From: Eudorina sp. 2006-703-Eu-15
Lineage: Eukaryota > Chlorophyta > Chlorophyceae > Chlamydomonadales > Volvocaceae
Length of the DNA stretch: 64,000 bases
Assembly: GCA_003117195.1 (NCBI GenBank)
Contig: BDSI01000013.1
Span: forward strand, 1,211,146 to 1,275,145
Direction of reading: 5' to 3'
Position numbers and translations under genes: made by a program. Positions 46,844-58,964 of this stretch are shown in pieces (position 1 is the first letter of the stretch; the number at the start of each line of letters is the position of its first letter). Below the pieces are notes generated by a model. That model saw only the letters and a program-made list of their open reading frames with translations, searched no databases and was not told where the DNA came from.

Positions 46844-49642
46844 CTACACCAGAGGCGTGCTGTCGATGTCCGCCGGGTTGAAGCCCATCATGGACTTCGG
46901 GTTGACGTGCACGAACACTCGGCTGCCCAGCACTAAGTTGTAGTCATTTTCGTCCTGGTCTCGCGTCAGTTGAAGCTCGCACTCCTGAGAAGAAACAAGA
47001 ACGTGGCGGGAAGTCATGGTCGATGCGGGAGGTCAAGAAAACATGCGAACGGCCTTACTGCAACCAGCCGCAATGGCCACGGCGCGGATGTCGCCTTGAC
47101 GGCCGAAACACAGGCCACGCCTAAGAGCGCGTTCGCGCAGTCGCCCGTAGGTTCCGGTAGGAAGCAATCGTTGTGCAGTGCTGCGCGCAAGGCATCACAA
47201 GCGCACGCCCGAGCCCTTCCCCCTCGCCCCCCGCCACTAACCACGTCGTCGTCGAAGCGTAGCGTGTACTTGATGGTCCAGCCCAGGTTGGCTTTGTCTA
47301 TCACGGTCGCCGGCACCGTCGTCACCGCGGCGTCCTCAGCGGGCGGGCTCTTGTACAGCTTGATGTCGTGCGGCCGGAACATGATCATGCTCTTTGGCGT
47401 GCTGAAGCGCATGCGCTTGGCAAGCTGCATGGGCACGCAGTTGGTCAGTTGGTTGGGTTGGGCACAAGAACGGCGTGAATGAACTACCGACCATCAGAAC
47501 AGACATGATTGTTAGTGGATCCCTAGTGCGATGCGATCCTATTATCGGCCCAACCGAAAAACGCCTCCACCTGCCGCACCTGGCGCCTCGTGCATTCCGT
47601 AACAACTGCCCCCGAGCCTCATTGAGCCCGTCAAACCTGAGCCTCAAGCGCATATATCTGGATCGGCAAGCCCCTCCCGAGCCGCAGGCGCCGCCCAGCT
47701 GCCCCACGCAATGTCCCGACGCCGCTCCAGGCGCCACACGCCGCCACTGGCGTTGTCTACCGACAGCGCAATTGCCGCCCCTCCTCTTCATGCTATGCTT
47801 TGAGACACTGCCGCACGCATCCGCCCGTTTAGCTGCTCTGCGGCTCGCCCCCGACCCCATCCGGCCACACCCACCGTGTTCCGTACAGCCGGATCTCCCC
47901 CATCTGCATGCGCCCGTTCCCCTAGCCTGCTGTTCAAAGCGTTCCGCGCAGCGTGGACATCCATGTTTGGATCCCTGTAGCCCGACCCGCCCACCCACCA
48001 GTGACGTGGCGGGCACCACATTCGTCTCCCCCACGAACTTCATGATGAAGGGCGTGCGCGGGTGCTTGATGATGTCGTTCGGCTTGCCCTGCTGCTCCAC
48101 CAACCCCCGGTTGAACACCACCACCTTGTCCGCCAGGTCAAACGCCTCCTCCTGGTCGTGCGTCACGATGATCGTGGTCACGCCCACGCTGCGCACGATC
48201 TCCCGCAGCCCCGCCCGCAGCTGCTTGCGCACCACGGCATCCAGCGCGCCGAAGGGCTCGTCCAGCAGCAGCAGCCGCGGGTTGGAAGCCAGGGCGCGCG
48301 CCATGGCCACGCGCTGGCGCTGCCCTCCCGACAGCTGCCGCGGGTATCGGTCCCCGAGTCCCTGCAGCTGCACCAGCGCGAGCAGGTCCTGCACGCGCTT
48401 GTCGTGGTCGATGTTGAGCTTCCGGACCTCAAGGCCGAACTTGACGTTCTCGGCGACGGTCTTATGGTTGAACAGCGCATACGACTGGAACACGAAGCCG
48501 ATCTGGCGGTCCTGCACGGACAGGTTCGTGGCGTCGGTGTCGTCGAAGTAGATGGCGCCGGCGGTGGGTTGCTCCAGGCCGGCCACGAGGCGCAGCAGGG
48601 TGGTCTTGCCGCTGCCCGACGGGCCGAGCAAGGCCACGATAGTGCTGGGTTCGATGTCCACGTCCACGCCGTCCACCGCGCGGAAGAGTCCCTTGGCGGT
48701 GTTGAAGTGCTTGACCATGTTGCGGACCTGGCAGGAATCGTGGCGGCAATTAGGGGCGACAGGTTGGATATGGTGGGCGGGATCAGGCGGCTTCAAAGCG
48801 TGCCTCGTGGGTGGGTTCGCTGAGTTGGGTACGGCTGCGGCCAGGGTTGTGGACAGAGGTTCGGGTGGACGGGGGTAGCCAAAGCGGCCAGGTTTATGGC
48901 CAAGGAAATCCAGCATGCCCGACAGCCGCAAGGAGGGGGCCGGAGGCGGTGTGTTCGTATGGTTGTGTATGTCCGCGTGCTGCAAGACCAACGTGCGGAG
49001 CCCTGTGCATGAACAACCATCCATGCAATTCGAAGGCGCCTGGGTACTTAAGGCGCCTGGGTACTGAATGTAAAAGCCGTAAAGTGAGGTTCAAACTGAG
49101 CAAGACGTCAGGGAGGCAGCCGGCTCAGGGAAGAAGTGAGCAAGGTGACAGGAGGGACAGTGCTGTGGGATGAACTTTGCCAAGGGCGAGGTGTGGACGT
49201 ATGAGTCACAGCGATGTTGTAATTGCGTGCGCGGATGAATGCCTGTGCCATGCGACTGCGCCGCTGGCCATCCAGGCGTCGCCGTGCCTTGCGTTCAGCC
49301 CCGTGCACCGACGAATCACTTACCCGTACGTAAAGCCCTGTAGGCCGCGTTGGTGGATCCGTCATGATACCCTCATACGAGGGCCCGGCGTCATCTATCG
49401 ACACGGTCGCCAAACCAACCGACCGTGAGTCCTGCTGTGCGGGACGAGAAGCGGAGCGCTGTCGGCGTCGAAGTGTCGGAAAGTAAACCCTACCCGAGCG
49501 CAACCAAGCGTGTTACCTCTGATGGTGGAAGAGGGGAATCGCGAATGACCTCTCGCTCCACGCTTGCCGCGCGGCAGGCAACGAACGCCGAGGGCTGCCT
49601 GCATGGCCAGGCCACGCAGGCCGTCAGAGGCTCCGTTACCAT
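46844..49642 (-). CDS. SABC: Chloroplast sulfate transporter ATP-binding protein (CysA type)
   Basis: Exons (minus order) 49517-49642, 49324-49434, 47999-48727, 47242-47424 and 46844-46984 give 429 aa. The product is the ATPase of the chloroplast-envelope sulfate permease, derived from the cyanobacterial CysA/CysT/CysW/SbpA system and nuclear-encoded in Chlamydomonas. The ABC domain shows Walker [11 protein letters not shown]-loop FVFQSYALF, signature LSGGQRQR, Walker [13 protein letters not shown] and H-loop [18 protein letters not shown] and the C-terminal FRPHDIKLY block are typical of CysA regulatory domains. The first two exons (about 79 codons) supply the plastid-targeting extension and run into GLYVR, the first strand of the ABC domain. 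The ATG at 49642 is the first in frame without a further splice, but the transit-peptide exons are the weakest part of the model. The gene is divergent from the GTPase gene. Confidence 0.93.
49032..49064. repeat. Short tandem duplication in permease intron 2
   Basis: aggcgcctgggtact occurs twice, separated by two or three bases. Confidence 0.7.
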
Positions 49643-50444
49643 TCCTGTCCCACAATCCGGCGCTATCCCAACTTGACCGGATCTTTGTACCTGTGAGCTG
49701 CATGGGAAGCTCCTCCTGAAAAGCCCGGCTGCTGGTGGCGCACGCAAGGTGGTGTCTGCAGTGTTGAGTGAATTGTGAAATTCAGAAATTTCAAGCTCAT
49801 TTCAAAAAATGAATAACAAATTCACAGCGACGCACCAGATGCGGCGTCACTGGCGCAACTACAGGCTGCCTTAAAGCCTGTCGTCCGCTAGGTGAAAGCT
49901 GGGGCAGCATATTTTTCCTTCTCACTCACAGTTCATACAATTAGTTATGTAGTCAGGCAGCCTAAAATGCCTGCGATGGGTGGTACCTGTACGGCATTCC
50001 GTGAGTTCGTTTTTCGCTCCCTTGTTAATACATACCGACCTAATATCTTTATCCAAAGTAATTACAACAAGTGAAATACTAGTGCTTCTTGTTACACTCT
50101 TTAACAACAAAAATGGCCTTTGGCAAGCTGTGAGACGATCTTCCAATGGCCGAATGCGTTTACTTGACCAACAAGACATCTAGATACTCTGAAAGAGCGC
50201 TCTGTCGACAAGAACAGCGAAGATGGATTTTGACCTCGGTAACCTGGACCTTAATTTCGACTTGGGCCCAAGTCGACGCAATCCAACGACTTGGGTGGCA
50301 TTTGAGACGACCTCTCAAAATCAAGTCCTCAAACCAAAAAGGCAAGCATCCATCGCGGTTGCATCCTCAGCTGGCCCTGCGAATTGACATAGGCGATGCC
50401 GAAGCAGGCGTAAGGGTGCGCGCGGACGGGCAACCGCGGCGGAG
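49643..50444. promoter_or_regulatory. Divergent promoter region SABC / GTPBP-like gene
   Basis: About 800 bp with a clear AT-rich core at about 49760-50130, between the two start codons. It also contains a 54-codon plus-strand ATG frame starting at 50223 (see findings). Confidence 0.45.
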
Positions 50445-53400
50445 ATGGCGGCTATGGTGGAATCGGGGGCGAAGAACTGCCGTCGTGAGCAGCACTTACG
50501 GCCTGAGCAGGTAGGGTCAAGTAGCCACAGGCAGCTGACCTGCGTTACCTGCGGCCGCACGGTGAAGCTACACACCCGCCCACCCTTGACTTGTGCGCAC
50601 ATGCTGCATGCGTGTGAACTGCGTGACGCTTCGCCGGTTGCTTGGCAGGCGTAATGTTGCGGTACTGCATGTCGCGTGTTCGGCCTTGCAGCGGCCCTCC
50701 TCGCTGACTTTCCCACCATTCGCTTTGAAATCACCATCCGATCTGAGTTGGCCGTGCGATACCACTATGCGCTGCAGATTGAGGCTCTACGCCTGAAGGG
50801 TGAGCCAAAAGACCAGTCGGTAGTGTGCCTGGAGCAAGAGGACGGCGAGGGTAACATCGAGTACAAGTACCGCATCAAGGACCCACACCCCGTTCGCCTG
50901 CAGCAGCTGGTACGTGTGCGGCCCTGGGGTGGTGTATGGCTTGTTGAACAGGGGCACACGGCTGCCTTCCGATTCCAAACTGGAGCACCTGCTCGACATC
51001 TGCATAGAGCGAAGTGGGACAGGCCGCCTATGCCGTCGAGGCCGCCAAGGCGATGCTTGCGTTGGCAACAACGCGGCAGCTCCAAACCCGTCCGAGGTTT
51101 ATGCTCCCGTGCGTGCTGTGTTTCTGCACAGATCACGCAAATGAAGTACCGGCTGTCGGAGGGCAACGGCGAGTGCTTCTACTACATCGGTAAGTGACAC
51201 GCCGTTGCGACCTTATCCCTGTGGCAAGGGTTTGCTGCCGCCAGGCGACCTTCCAGCCTTCACAGCTGCGTGGGACCCCGGGTGTCCGTAGCGCGGGGGG
51301 CGGACGGACCCACCAGTCTCCTTTCCGGTTGTATCGCCGCACGCGTCACGTCACTGTCTTGCTATCTTGCTGTCTTGCCATGCCTCTACTCCTATACCGT
51401 CACCGCCGCGGCCTGGGTTGTTGCGCACCTCGCGCCCGTCAATCAGAGCCTCCTCCTGACTCCCGCCGTCCACCCGCCGGCGGCCCACATCCCGACTGCT
51501 GCCACGCCCACCCGCACCCACCCACTCAACCCGCGCCCACTCATGCCCACACTAGGCATCGAGGACAACGGCTACCCCAAGGGCCTCGAGCTCGCTGACC
51601 TGGAGGCATCCATCGCCACGCTGAACCGGATGGCGGCCTCCCTGGACGCGTCCGTGACCCTGGTGCACTTCGTGCCGGCGGCCTGGGGCCGCCGCGCTGC
51701 GCTGCTGCGAGTGGCCACACGCGCGGCGCAGGAGGCCTGCCACACCGACCTGCGCATTGCGGTGGCAGGCAGCGTCGACGCGGGCAAGTCAACGCTGGTG
51801 GCGGTGCTGACCCACGGGTCGGACGGACGGCCGTTGCTGGACAATGGCCGCGGCCTGGCGCGCATGAACGTGTTCCGCCACAAGCACGAGATGCAGAGCG
51901 GCCGTACGTCCAGCATCTGCCACCAGCTGCTTGGGTACGACACGGAGGGCCGGGTCATCAACTACGCCACCCCGGCGGCTACCGGTGAGTGTGGCCGCGG
52001 AGGGACGCTGCCAGCCACCATGTGCTCATGTGTGGGCTTCGAAAACTCGCGAAGGGATGCTTATGTCCCATGGACTTAAAACATGTTCAGTATCAACGCT
52101 GCGACTGCAGCGTTGTCGTCACACAACAAGGTCACTCCAGTCGCACACGCAGCCTGTGCGGCTGGATGCGGGGCCCGCGGTACCTCCTCGAGCCGTACCT
52201 CCCCACGCGTCGCCCTTGCTCATCATCCGCCATATGGTGTATACGGTATTCTCCTTGACTGCCCTATTCGCCACGCACCCTTGCCGGCCGGCACCCCGTG
52301 GGGCCTGTTTCCGCCGTCAGCGCTCACCCCGGTGGAGATCACCAGCTGCGCCGCCAAGGTCCTCACCTTCCTGGACATGGGCGGCCACGAGAAGTACCTC
52401 AAGACTGCGCTGTACGGCATGACGGCGCTGCTGCCCGACTTTGGCCTGCTGTGCGTGTGCGCGATGGCGGGGCTGGGCCGCATCGCCCGGGAGCACCTGG
52501 CGGTCGCTGTGGCCCTGGAGATCCCGGTGGCGGTCATCATAACCAAGGTGGGCGGGTGCCGCGTACCGGTGGCGGGACTGGGCCGTTCCTTGGGAGGCCT
52601 GCTGGGTATGTGCGTCCGCTGCCGGATGTACCTCGTATACCCGGTTGTGGTTGGGAGCCTTGCGACGCTGTGAATCAAACCACTTAAAGATCCGTCACGC
52701 GGCCGGCGATGGATATGGGGACAGTGCTGCACTGTCAGTGATCGCGCAGACGCAGACATGTTGCGGTGGGGGGTCGCAGTGCTGGGTGATGGGTGCTGCA
52801 TCATGTCTTCATCGTCGTACCCTTGAGGACGTGCGAGCGGCCGCCCGGAGTTATAGTTATAGCCTTGTCCTGCTCGGATGCTGTGCGCACTGCCGCAGGT
52901 CGAGCTGGTCCGCCCGGAGCGCTTTGCCGCTGTGGTGGCGGAGATCCGGCAGCTGGTCGCGCTCACATTGCGCCACGAGAGCGGGCCCTTAGCGGGGGTA
53001 CAGCAGCAGCAGCACACCGCACAGGCCGCCGCGGTGGACGAGCGGCGCGTCGAGGTGAGACGCGGTCCATTGTTGACCCTGGTTGGGGACCATCTGGGCC
53101 AAGTTCGTGAAGAGGGGGCCTTTGCTTGTCGTTGTGAAACGTGTGCCCGGGCACTGTGTGTCGGGAAGCTGAGATTCTGACGGTCCGTTATCGTGACGGA
53201 GGGAGTGCTGCATCAGTACGGCGGTACTTGCTTGGACGCGCTTGACCTCCCCGGCACACGTGTGACTTCACGGGCATATTGGCACTCTTGGCATATTTTA
53301 GGGTTTTCGTGAGAGCAAGGGATGCACAGTCCAGTCGGTGCAATGACCGCTAGCACGTGGGGGCAAGCAGGGGGGAGCGGAGGGTCGCTTCCCGCAGCGG

Positions 53401-56400
53401 GTCTGAACGCCGAAGACCACATGGTACGCACACAGGCACCGCACGGCGACGCACAGTGTACGGCGGTGTTGGCCGCTTCTGGCTCGGCCATGCGGCTAAC
53501 TTGAGAGTCCGCCCACCACGGGCACCACCACAACCAGCCACCAGAAAACGTCCCCGGCTTGCTGCTGGCCCCCCAACCCTGTCTACCGATTTCCTATACC
53601 CCCCAACCCCACCCCTCCTTTCACAGGACGCCTCCCCCCTGGTGTCCACCGAGGCCGAGGCCGTCGCCAGCGCAGGGGTGCTGTGCCAGCTGCACGCCGA
53701 CTCAGTGGCCTCCTCCACTGCCCGCGGCGCGCTGCGGGTGCACATGCCCATCTTCGCCGTGTCCGCGGTGACCGGCGCGGGGCTGTCGGTCCTGCATGCC
53801 TTCCTGAACGCGCTGCAGCCCGCGGCGGGGACGGGCGGCACCCCGCTCGCAACTGCGGGCAGCAGCGGCGCCCTGCTGTCGTCCGCCGCGTCAGGCGCCT
53901 CCGCCAGCACGGGCGCGGACAGCAGCTGCGACGGGGCCAGCAGCTGCGGCGGCGCGTCTGCGGGCGGCAGCCCGCGCGCCGCCATGGCCGCCGCCGCCGC
54001 TGGCGACGCCTTCAACAATGCCCTGGACGGCCCGGCGGCGACGGCAGCGGCGGCGGCAGCCGCCGCCGCGACGGGGTCACAGCAGCAGCTGCTGTACGCG
54101 CCCGCAGCGCCCGTTGCACCCGCTGCCGCCGCGGCCTGGCCCCCTGAGGCCCAGGCGGTGCACTTCCAGGTGGACGGCACGTTCGAGGTGGAGGGCGTGG
54201 GGTCGGTCGTGTCGGGCACGGTGGTCAGCGGCATCGTGCGCGTGGGTCAGGAGCTGCTGCTGGGGCCCATCGCCGACGGGGGCTTCACCCGCGTGGTGGT
54301 GCGGCAAATGCAGCGGTCGCACGTGCAGGTGAAGCAGGTGCGGGCCGGGCAGACCTGCACCATCGCGATCAGCCCAGCGGCGGCGGGGCCAGATGCCGTC
54401 TCTGTCGGCGGGAACGGCGCGGAGCCGTCGTTGCCGATGGGCAGCTCGCCCGGGATGGCAGACCTGGCCGCCGCCGCAGCAGCAGCAGATGTGCCGTACG
54501 GCAACAACGCCACCGCCGCGCAAAACGCCGCGGCAGGGTACGGTCTGGCGGCCCCCGTCGCGGCCGCCGCGGCCGGAAACAGCGATCGGCTGGGCGCTGT
54601 GACGGGCTTCGAGGACGCGCTGGCGGCGGCGCAGACCGCCCTGGAGCTGTGCTTGGCAGGTGGCAGCGATGACGACGCCGGCGGCGGTGATGACGACTTG
54701 TTCGCCTTCGACGTCTCCGACGGGCCCGCGTCGCCGCCGCCGCCGCCGCCGCCGCCCGCACGTGGGTCGGGCCCGGGCCCGATATCCTCTCCGCAGCCCT
54801 CGCTGGGTGCTGCCTCGGAAGTGCCCTTCCTCGGCTCCTCCTTCACGGGCGACAGCGGCCTCATGCGCGGCGCCGGCGGGGTGACCGGCCTGCCCCTGTC
54901 CATGTCCGTGTGCCAGCTGCACTCCACCACCAGCTTCTGTGTGGGCGGCGGCGGCCGCGGCGATGGGCGCACCGACGGGGGCCGCATCCCCAGCGGCAGC
55001 GTGGGCCCGGGCGTGAGCGCGAGCGCGCTGTCCACCTCCGCTCCGCCGGGCCGCAGCCTGTCGCTGGGGGCGGGCCCCAGCCCCTTCAGCGCCGTGTCCG
55101 CCAGCCGCAAGGGCGCCGTGCTGCTGGAGCCGGCGCTGCGGCCCCGGACCAGCTGGACGTTCGAGGTGCGCGTGGGGGGAGGGCGTGTCTGCCTTGCTGC
55201 TGACTGCCACGCGCGTGTGCCGCCACGCGCCTGCCTTGCTTTCACGCAAATTTGACTCCTGCCATGGGTCTTGTACTCTTGTTGTTTTGTCTCTGCATAT
55301 CAGGAAATGCGCACATCTTCCTCAGCAAGGAGTAAAGGACGCCGGACCCTGACACGGCCCCGCTGAATCATGTGATCTCCCACCGACCTTTGGTTTGCGG
55401 CGCTGTGTCCAGGCTGTCCTCATCCTGCTGGGTGGCCACTGGCCGGCCCGCGGGCTGGTGTCGGGCCGCTGGCCCCCCGAGGGCGACGAAGAGATGGACG
55501 CGGCTGTGGAGCGCCTGCAGCTGCAGCTGGACGCGGGGGCGGTGTCGCAGTCCGCCTCCGCGCCGGAGCTGCAGCGAAGCGGAAGCAGCAGCGATCCCGC
55601 CACCTCGGGCCTCTCGGGCTGCATGACGCCCAAGAGCGGCGCCGCGGGCGCGGGGGAGGTAGCGGCCATGAAGGCGGACGCCGTCGAGGAGGCGGGCCGG
55701 GACGGAGAGGATGCGGCGGCGGCGGCGGCGGAGCCCGCGGGCGGCACGGCACCCGCGGGCGCTGCGGTGGGGCGCTGCGCGTCAGCGACCGGCGGCGGCA
55801 AGGCCAGCGGGCGGCGGCGGCGGCAACGGCCAGCGGGCGCGGGGACGTACGTGGTGGTGGTGCACTGCGGCAGTGTGAGGCAGCCGGCCCACGTGCTTAC
55901 GATGCAGGTGCGGCGGACGGGCATATGCGGGCTCCTAGCGCGAAGGGCAACATGATGGTGAATACCCTTTGTGCGGACATCCCATATTGGGATGGGAGGG
56001 GCACGGAGGGGGCACGGAGCGGTTACGGTTCGCCACCTTCCGCCGAGAGCAGGTTTCCGAGTTGTACCTGTGTGTCCATGCCCCGCCACACGGCCCCGCT
56101 GCATGGCCCCCGCAGGAGCTCATGGACGGCGTCCTGGCACCCGAGCCGCCCTCGGGGGACTCCTCGACGTACTCGTGCCCCGACCTGCGCATCTCCGCCA
56201 GCACCAGAGCCGCCGCGGCCCTCCTCCACAGCGCCGCGACGAGTCCGCCAGCGGGCAACAGCCCCGGCCAGCCGACGGCAGCCGACGGTTCGGACGCTGC
56301 TGCGCACCTCTCATCCGCCAACCCGCAGCCCAACCCGCAGCCCCCGACGGATCAGGACCTGGGCTGCCTGGTGCGTGTGGTGTTCCGGTGGCAGCACCGA

Positions 56401-56496
56401 CCCGAGTGGTTGCGGGAGGGCGCCAAGCTCCTGGTCCGCGACCGAGGCGACGGCCGGGTGGCGGGCGCGGGCTTCGTTCGCCGGGTGCTGTCCTGA
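50445..56496 (+). CDS. GTPBP1/GTPBP2-like translational GTPase with large insertions
   Basis: Exons 50445-50484, 50692-50909, 51132-51189, 51556-51984, 52321-52547, 52899-53054, 53627-55165, 55413-55907 and 56116-56496 give 1180 aa, about twice the usual family length. GTPBP1/2 are eEF1A-related GTPases tied to ribosome rescue and mRNA turnover. By this model: P-loop GSVDAGKST (about 177-185), FRHKHEMQSGRTSSI, switch II DMGGHEKYLKTALYGM (about 267), G4 ITKVE (about 322-326), G5-like SAVTGAG, and the second-domain barrel EVEGVGSVVSGTVVSG. Domain III is interrupted: GTYVVVVHCGSVRQPA and VRVVFRWQHRPEWL are its recognisable parts. Four low-complexity insertions rich in Ala, Gly, Ser and Pro (about 75 to 250 residues each) separate these. 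The ATG at 50445 gives the right phase for exon 2 but is not certain; a first exon at 50223 is an alternative I could not splice in. Confidence 0.85.
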
Positions 56497-57079
56497 GCCC
56501 CTCATCGCTCGCGAGTGTGGGTGGGTCACGCTTGTCGGCATACGGGAGATGCCATTCGAACGACCCGCCGCGTGTGTGGCGTGGCGCACCGGAGGGGGCG
56601 GCGGGCGGACAGGTCGTGGTTGCCGCGGTCACCGCGCAACCCTGGGCTGCAACGGCAGCGGGTGCGGCCCGACTAGGGCCCGACTGCCAGTGGTTCGGCA
56701 TTCCCTAGGGCCGCGGGAGCGAAAATGGCCCGTTTGGGGCGCTCTGTTTACGCCGCGTACAAGGTGCGAGACTTGAGGAGGTGCAAGAGGAGGAGCAAGA
56801 GGAGGAGGGGGAGAGGGAGGGAACACATAATGTAGTATACCTAAATCGGATGCGGGGACGTGGATGGGTTTGGGACCACTGACCCGCGGGGGGGCGCGTG
56901 TTGCAGCCACGCAGCGCAGCGGGGACGCGCCTGTGCGCCTTGTGGTTGGGTTGATACTTTTCGGACCCGGACGAGCTTCGGACCACGCATGGACGGGAGT
57001 ACTGGCATTTTGACCGACGTGATTAGTGCGCGCAGCGCCATCGTCGACTGTTTGGGTTTCGGGTGTCGGATGCTGGTTG

Positions 57080-57113
57080 GAATGAATGCTGGAGCGGACC
57101 CCGTCGGGATCAT
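57080..57113. repeat. Dispersed repeat, copy 4, degenerate
   Basis: GAATGAATGCTGG then agcggaccccgtcgggatca, matching the 5' half of the copies in caleosin introns. Confidence 0.6.
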
Positions 57114-58199
57114 GTTGTTTGTTGCCGGGCGCTATGCCGCTCGGAGGAGCAGCTCGCCATGACCACGGGATTATCGTGGTCTTGACATGGGCCACGATTC
57201 CCTTACTTGTACCACTAGTAGGGACGGGACTTCATGTTGGTGTTTTACCACGACGACTGCGCTGTGTGGTGACCGGCCGTCATCTCGGTCGTTGGAGGGA
57301 GGCCAGACGGATGGGCTCGGGCGATGCGGTGGGCGGTGCTTCCCCTTCTGTGTACCTGTAGCATACCCTGACACCACAGAACGAGGCCGCCGGTCATATG
57401 GTTTTTCAAGGTACATAACACGGCAAGCTTTTGGTTGGTTCAGAAGCACGGAACTCGAGGAAAGCTCATCGGCCGTCCGTCGTGTGGGACATGTTATATA
57501 GCGACTTGCCGGGGCAGCGGCCTTTCTCGTCGCGTTGCAGTTTGATGCGGGGCGGCTTTGCGACCGGCCTGCTCTTCTGCCCCCCTTCCTGATCTACAAC
57601 ACTTGTTACTTTTGACGTACACGGCTGCGGGTAGGACCTAACTACGATCCACCTGACGTTCTGATGGCGGTAGGAGGAACCTGCCAAGGTGCAAGGGTGC
57701 ATGCCTTTTGAGCGAATAATAGTTTTTTGGCTTATTACGGCCCGTTCGAGCCGATGTGTTCTCGTAATGCTGATTTTGTGAGATGATGGGCGGGTTCCTG
57801 CTGGAGTGCTAGTAGCATGCGGTACGATGGTGGCGCAGTGCTGTGTTTGTACAAGACCGGGAGTGTGGTCCAGCAACGGGGAGAGCATCAGCTTCTTGAT
57901 AGCTGACTGTCCATGAGGAGGATGTATGAGAAGAACACCAGAGAACGTTGGCGGACGGCAGTGCGACCGGAGAGCAGTGCCGGTGCTCGCGGGGACAGTT
58001 CCGCGCTGTTGGGTTTTTTTCCAATTCGTTGGGCGTTGCTGGGCACGGTCTGTTGTGTTGCGTGCAGTGAAAATATGAGATGTTGAAACCAGTGTTGAAT
58101 GCAGCGGTGTCCGGACGTGTAGTGCAGGGGCTCCAGCGCCTCGACTCATGGACCGGGCGCTTGGCCGTGCGGCACCCGGAGTAGCAGTACGCATGTATT

Positions 58200-58243
58200 T
58201 ATGCATGTACGCACAGTTTACAGGGAATGTACGCACAATTTAT
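58200..58243. repeat. Short tandem duplication
   Basis: atgtacgcacaRtttaYagg occurs twice in succession, separated by three bases. Confidence 0.75.
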
Positions 58244-58496
58244 AGGAGGAAAGGGGGTTCGAATGTGAACAGAGTGTGTAAGGGGTGCTCGGGCGGTTGC
58301 CAGCATAAGACCCCACCACCACATCCTGGCGGTTTCGCAACGAGCAGCAGGGGTGCAGTGTTGGGAGTCCTCGTCTGCTCTCACCTGTCTCCCAACATCC
58401 AGCACCCGGAACGCACGCATTTCTGCGGGGATGGGATAAGCCGCGCGAACTCTGCCATCATGCAAGCGTGGATGCTCGGCCCTGTCAACCGGTTGT

Positions 58497-58964
58497 TCAC
58501 GCAACAGTGGTACCTCCAGATGTCGGGTCAGGTGTCGTGGTCCATTCCCCACAGACAGTACAGTGTGCAGAACGGAGACGCGCCATCAGTGCCCGATACG
58601 GGTTTAGGGTCCAGGCGTCGTATGAGCTGACATCAGACAGCAATTTCGCCTTGGAACAATTCTCCAGAATGGAATCCGCCCAATCGACGTCCTTTAAGGC
58701 GTCATAAAGCGCGTCAACAAACCTACAGGGATCTTTTTCATTGGGCTGTCTCGCACCGAGTGGGACGACGGTATCAGATGCTTTACAACAGGGGCGAGGG
58801 CCCCTGTTCCCATCCACCAGATTCGCGCTCGCGCCACCTAGCGACCATCTCCGCTTCCCGCTACCGTAGCTTGGGTCACGAGACCGCACGGCAGTGCTAT
58901 TCGACGCTCGACGCGCGCCCTTGCAAGGCGTGCCCTCCATAACGAGCGATTCAAACGTCATCAT
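58497..58964 (-). CDS. Uncharacterised 155-codon frame
   Basis: Begins MMTFESLVMEG and ends at TGA at 58497. The C-terminal half (for example RFVDALYDALKDVDWADS) has a more protein-like, amphipathic character and codon mix than surrounding shadow frames, whereas the middle is Ser/Arg/Gly-rich. I could not link it to other exons and recognise no family. It may be a lone exon, a gene remnant, or chance. Confidence 0.25.
   Translation of the reverse strand: MMTFESLVMEGTPCKGARRASNSTAVRSRDPSYGSGKRRWSLGGASANLVDGNRGPRPCCKASDTVVPLGARQPNEKDPCRFVDALYDALKDVDWADSILENCSKAKLLSDVSSYDAWTLNPYRALMARLRSAHCTVCGEWTTTPDPTSGGTTVA
58793..58797 (-). terminator. TGTAA, possible ThrRS polyadenylation signal
   Basis: TGTAA on the minus strand about 760 nt beyond the ThrRS stop. 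It lies inside the uncharacterised frame above, so at most one of the two readings is right. Confidence 0.3.

Noticed and set aside
47475..48551. 358-codon plus-strand frame
   Set aside because: Lies antisense to the ABC ATPase exon and intron; composition shadow of the real gene with no motifs.
53350..55249. Three minus-strand frames of 290-390 codons
   Set aside because: Antisense shadows of the GTPase exon, dominated by Ala/Arg/Gly/Pro from GC-rich repeats.
57466..58236. 256-codon minus-strand frame
   Set aside because: Thr/Arg/Pro/His-rich with no hydrophobic core or domain; spans a tandem duplication.
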